From positions 1 to 6,138 of the forward strand of contig CALLKA010000123.1 of assembly GCA_938008665.1 (NCBI GenBank): DNA of 6,138 nucleotides, given 5' to 3'. Shown piece by piece: positions 5,502 through 6,138 of this stretch. A program made the translations under genes and the position numbers. The notes beneath the pieces are model-generated. The model saw only the letters and a program-made list of their open reading frames with translations. It was not told the DNA's origin and ran no database searches. This DNA is from an uncultured Bacteroidota bacterium. GTDB lineage: Bacteria > Bacteroidota > Bacteroidia > Chitinophagales > Chitinophagaceae. Position 1 is the stretch's first letter; the number at the start of each line of letters is the position of its first letter.

Positions 5502-6138
5502 ATGAAATTTTTTATTAAAAACCTAAACGCAGACGCACAGGAATTTGATGGCGCTACAGCTGTTGAAGCAACTGCGACACCAAAAGCACCTGAACAAATT
5601 GTAACAGCCCATGATGATTTTGATTGGAGCGTTGACAAACGTAACGTAAGTCATTACGCTGAAGCTGAAAGACTAAAGTATGACAAAGTGTATGATAACA
5701 CTTTTGTTCAAATTGCTGATGGTCAAATTATGAATGGATTAGTTGTTGCTTTAACTAAAACTGATGTTGTTGTAAACATTGGATTTAAAAGTGACGGATT
5801 AGTTTCATTGAATGAATTCCGTGACACCAATGGTGTTAAAACGGGAGATACCGTTGAAGTAATGGTAGTAGAAAAAGAAGACCGTGATGGTAATCTTCAC
5901 TTAAGCCGTAAGTCAGCCCGTATTTATCGTGCTTGGGAAAGAATTATGGAAGTACATAAAACTGGTGAAGTTGTTACTGGTTTAGTTACAAGCAAAACAA
6001 AAGGTGGTTTGATCGTTGATGTATTTGGTATGGAAACATTCTTACCAGGTTCTCAAATTGATGTGAAACCAGTTACTGATTATGATCAATTCGTAGGAAA
6101 AACAATGGAGTTCAAAGTTGTTAAGATTAACGAAACAA
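5502..6138 (+). CDS. rpsA: 30S ribosomal protein bS1 (S1), N-terminal part
   Basis: The first 212 residues of S1, open to the right edge of the window. S1 is a multi-domain RNA-binding protein that helps the 30S subunit bind and unfold mRNA. A low-complexity, partly acidic N-terminal stretch (residues 1-45) precedes FDWSVDKRNVSHYAEAERLKY (40-60), which I recognise as typical of Bacteroidota S1. The first S1 domain covers about 73-138 (NGLVVALTKTDVVVNIGFKSDG, then LHLSRKSA). The second begins near 156 with GLVTSKTKGGLIVDVFGMETFLPGSQID. The ATG at 5502 has no Shine-Dalgarno and, unlike most other genes here, its immediate leader is a GC hairpin plus a short T run. It probably has its own promoter (TACCTTTG at 5466). 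Confidence 0.96.
   Translation, partial: MKFFIKNLNADAQEFDGATAVEATATPKAPEQIVTAHDDFDWSVDKRNVSHYAEAERLKYDKVYDNTFVQIADGQIMNGLVVALTKTDVVVNIGFKSDGLVSLNEFRDTNGVKTGDTVEVMVVEKEDRDGNLHLSRKSARIYRAWERIMEVHKTGEVVTGLVTSKTKGGLIVDVFGMETFLPGSQIDVKPVTDYDQFVGKTMEFKVVKINET

Noticed and set aside
5303..5518. 71-codon + strand open frame overlapping the end of the flavoprotein gene and the rpsA leader
   Set aside because: It overlaps confident coding sequence at both ends and covers the hairpin, pyrimidine run and promoter box. The peptide has no recognisable family features.
1..6138. Search for a novel defence, mobile, CRISPR or biosynthetic system
   Set aside because: Nearly all coding capacity is assigned to conserved housekeeping genes. 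I see no transposase, repeat array, tRNA, attachment site or unexplained gene cluster.

Overview
The window is a housekeeping stretch of an AT-rich bacterial chromosome, most likely from the phylum Bacteroidota and possibly near Chitinophagaceae. Four things point there. The ribosomal proteins and S1 read like Bacteroidota versions. No start codon has a Shine-Dalgarno sequence, and most starts are preceded by A-rich sequence. The region before rpsA has a TAnnTTTG box, the -7 promoter element of this phylum. The family-level placement rests on remembered protein style only.

Layout: positions 1-3148 are the distal part of the spc ribosomal operon, all on the + strand: the last codons of rplF, then rplR (uL18), rpsE (uS5), rpmD (uL30), rplO (uL15) and secY. 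The spacers are short (26-81 nt). Two of them hold compact GC-rich hairpins, and the rplO-secY spacer holds an A/T hairpin followed by a small one. A strong hairpin with a T-rich tail (3180-3216) follows secY. Next come map (methionine aminopeptidase, 3233-4036), a second terminator-like hairpin (4049-4084), and an HI0933/BaiN-type flavoprotein gene (4113-5351). A 150-nt regulatory gap (5352-5501) holds a hairpin, a 24-nt pyrimidine run, a TACCTTTG box and a leader hairpin. It leads into rpsA (S1), which runs off the right edge.

How the genes fit together: the ribosomal proteins build both subunits, SecY forms the channel that exports and inserts nascent proteins, Map trims the initiator methionine from nascent chains, and S1 binds mRNA on the 30S subunit. 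The flavoprotein has no clear link to translation. The usual continuation after secY/map in many relatives (infA, rpmJ, rpsM, rpsK, rpsD, rpoA, rplQ) is absent, so gene order breaks here.

I found no new defence, mobile or otherwise undescribed multigene system. The points worth a second look are the intergenic hairpins, the two terminator-like structures placed very close to downstream start codons, and the rpsA control region. Two gene starts are corrected from the longest open frame: rplO to 1274 and the flavoprotein to 4113.
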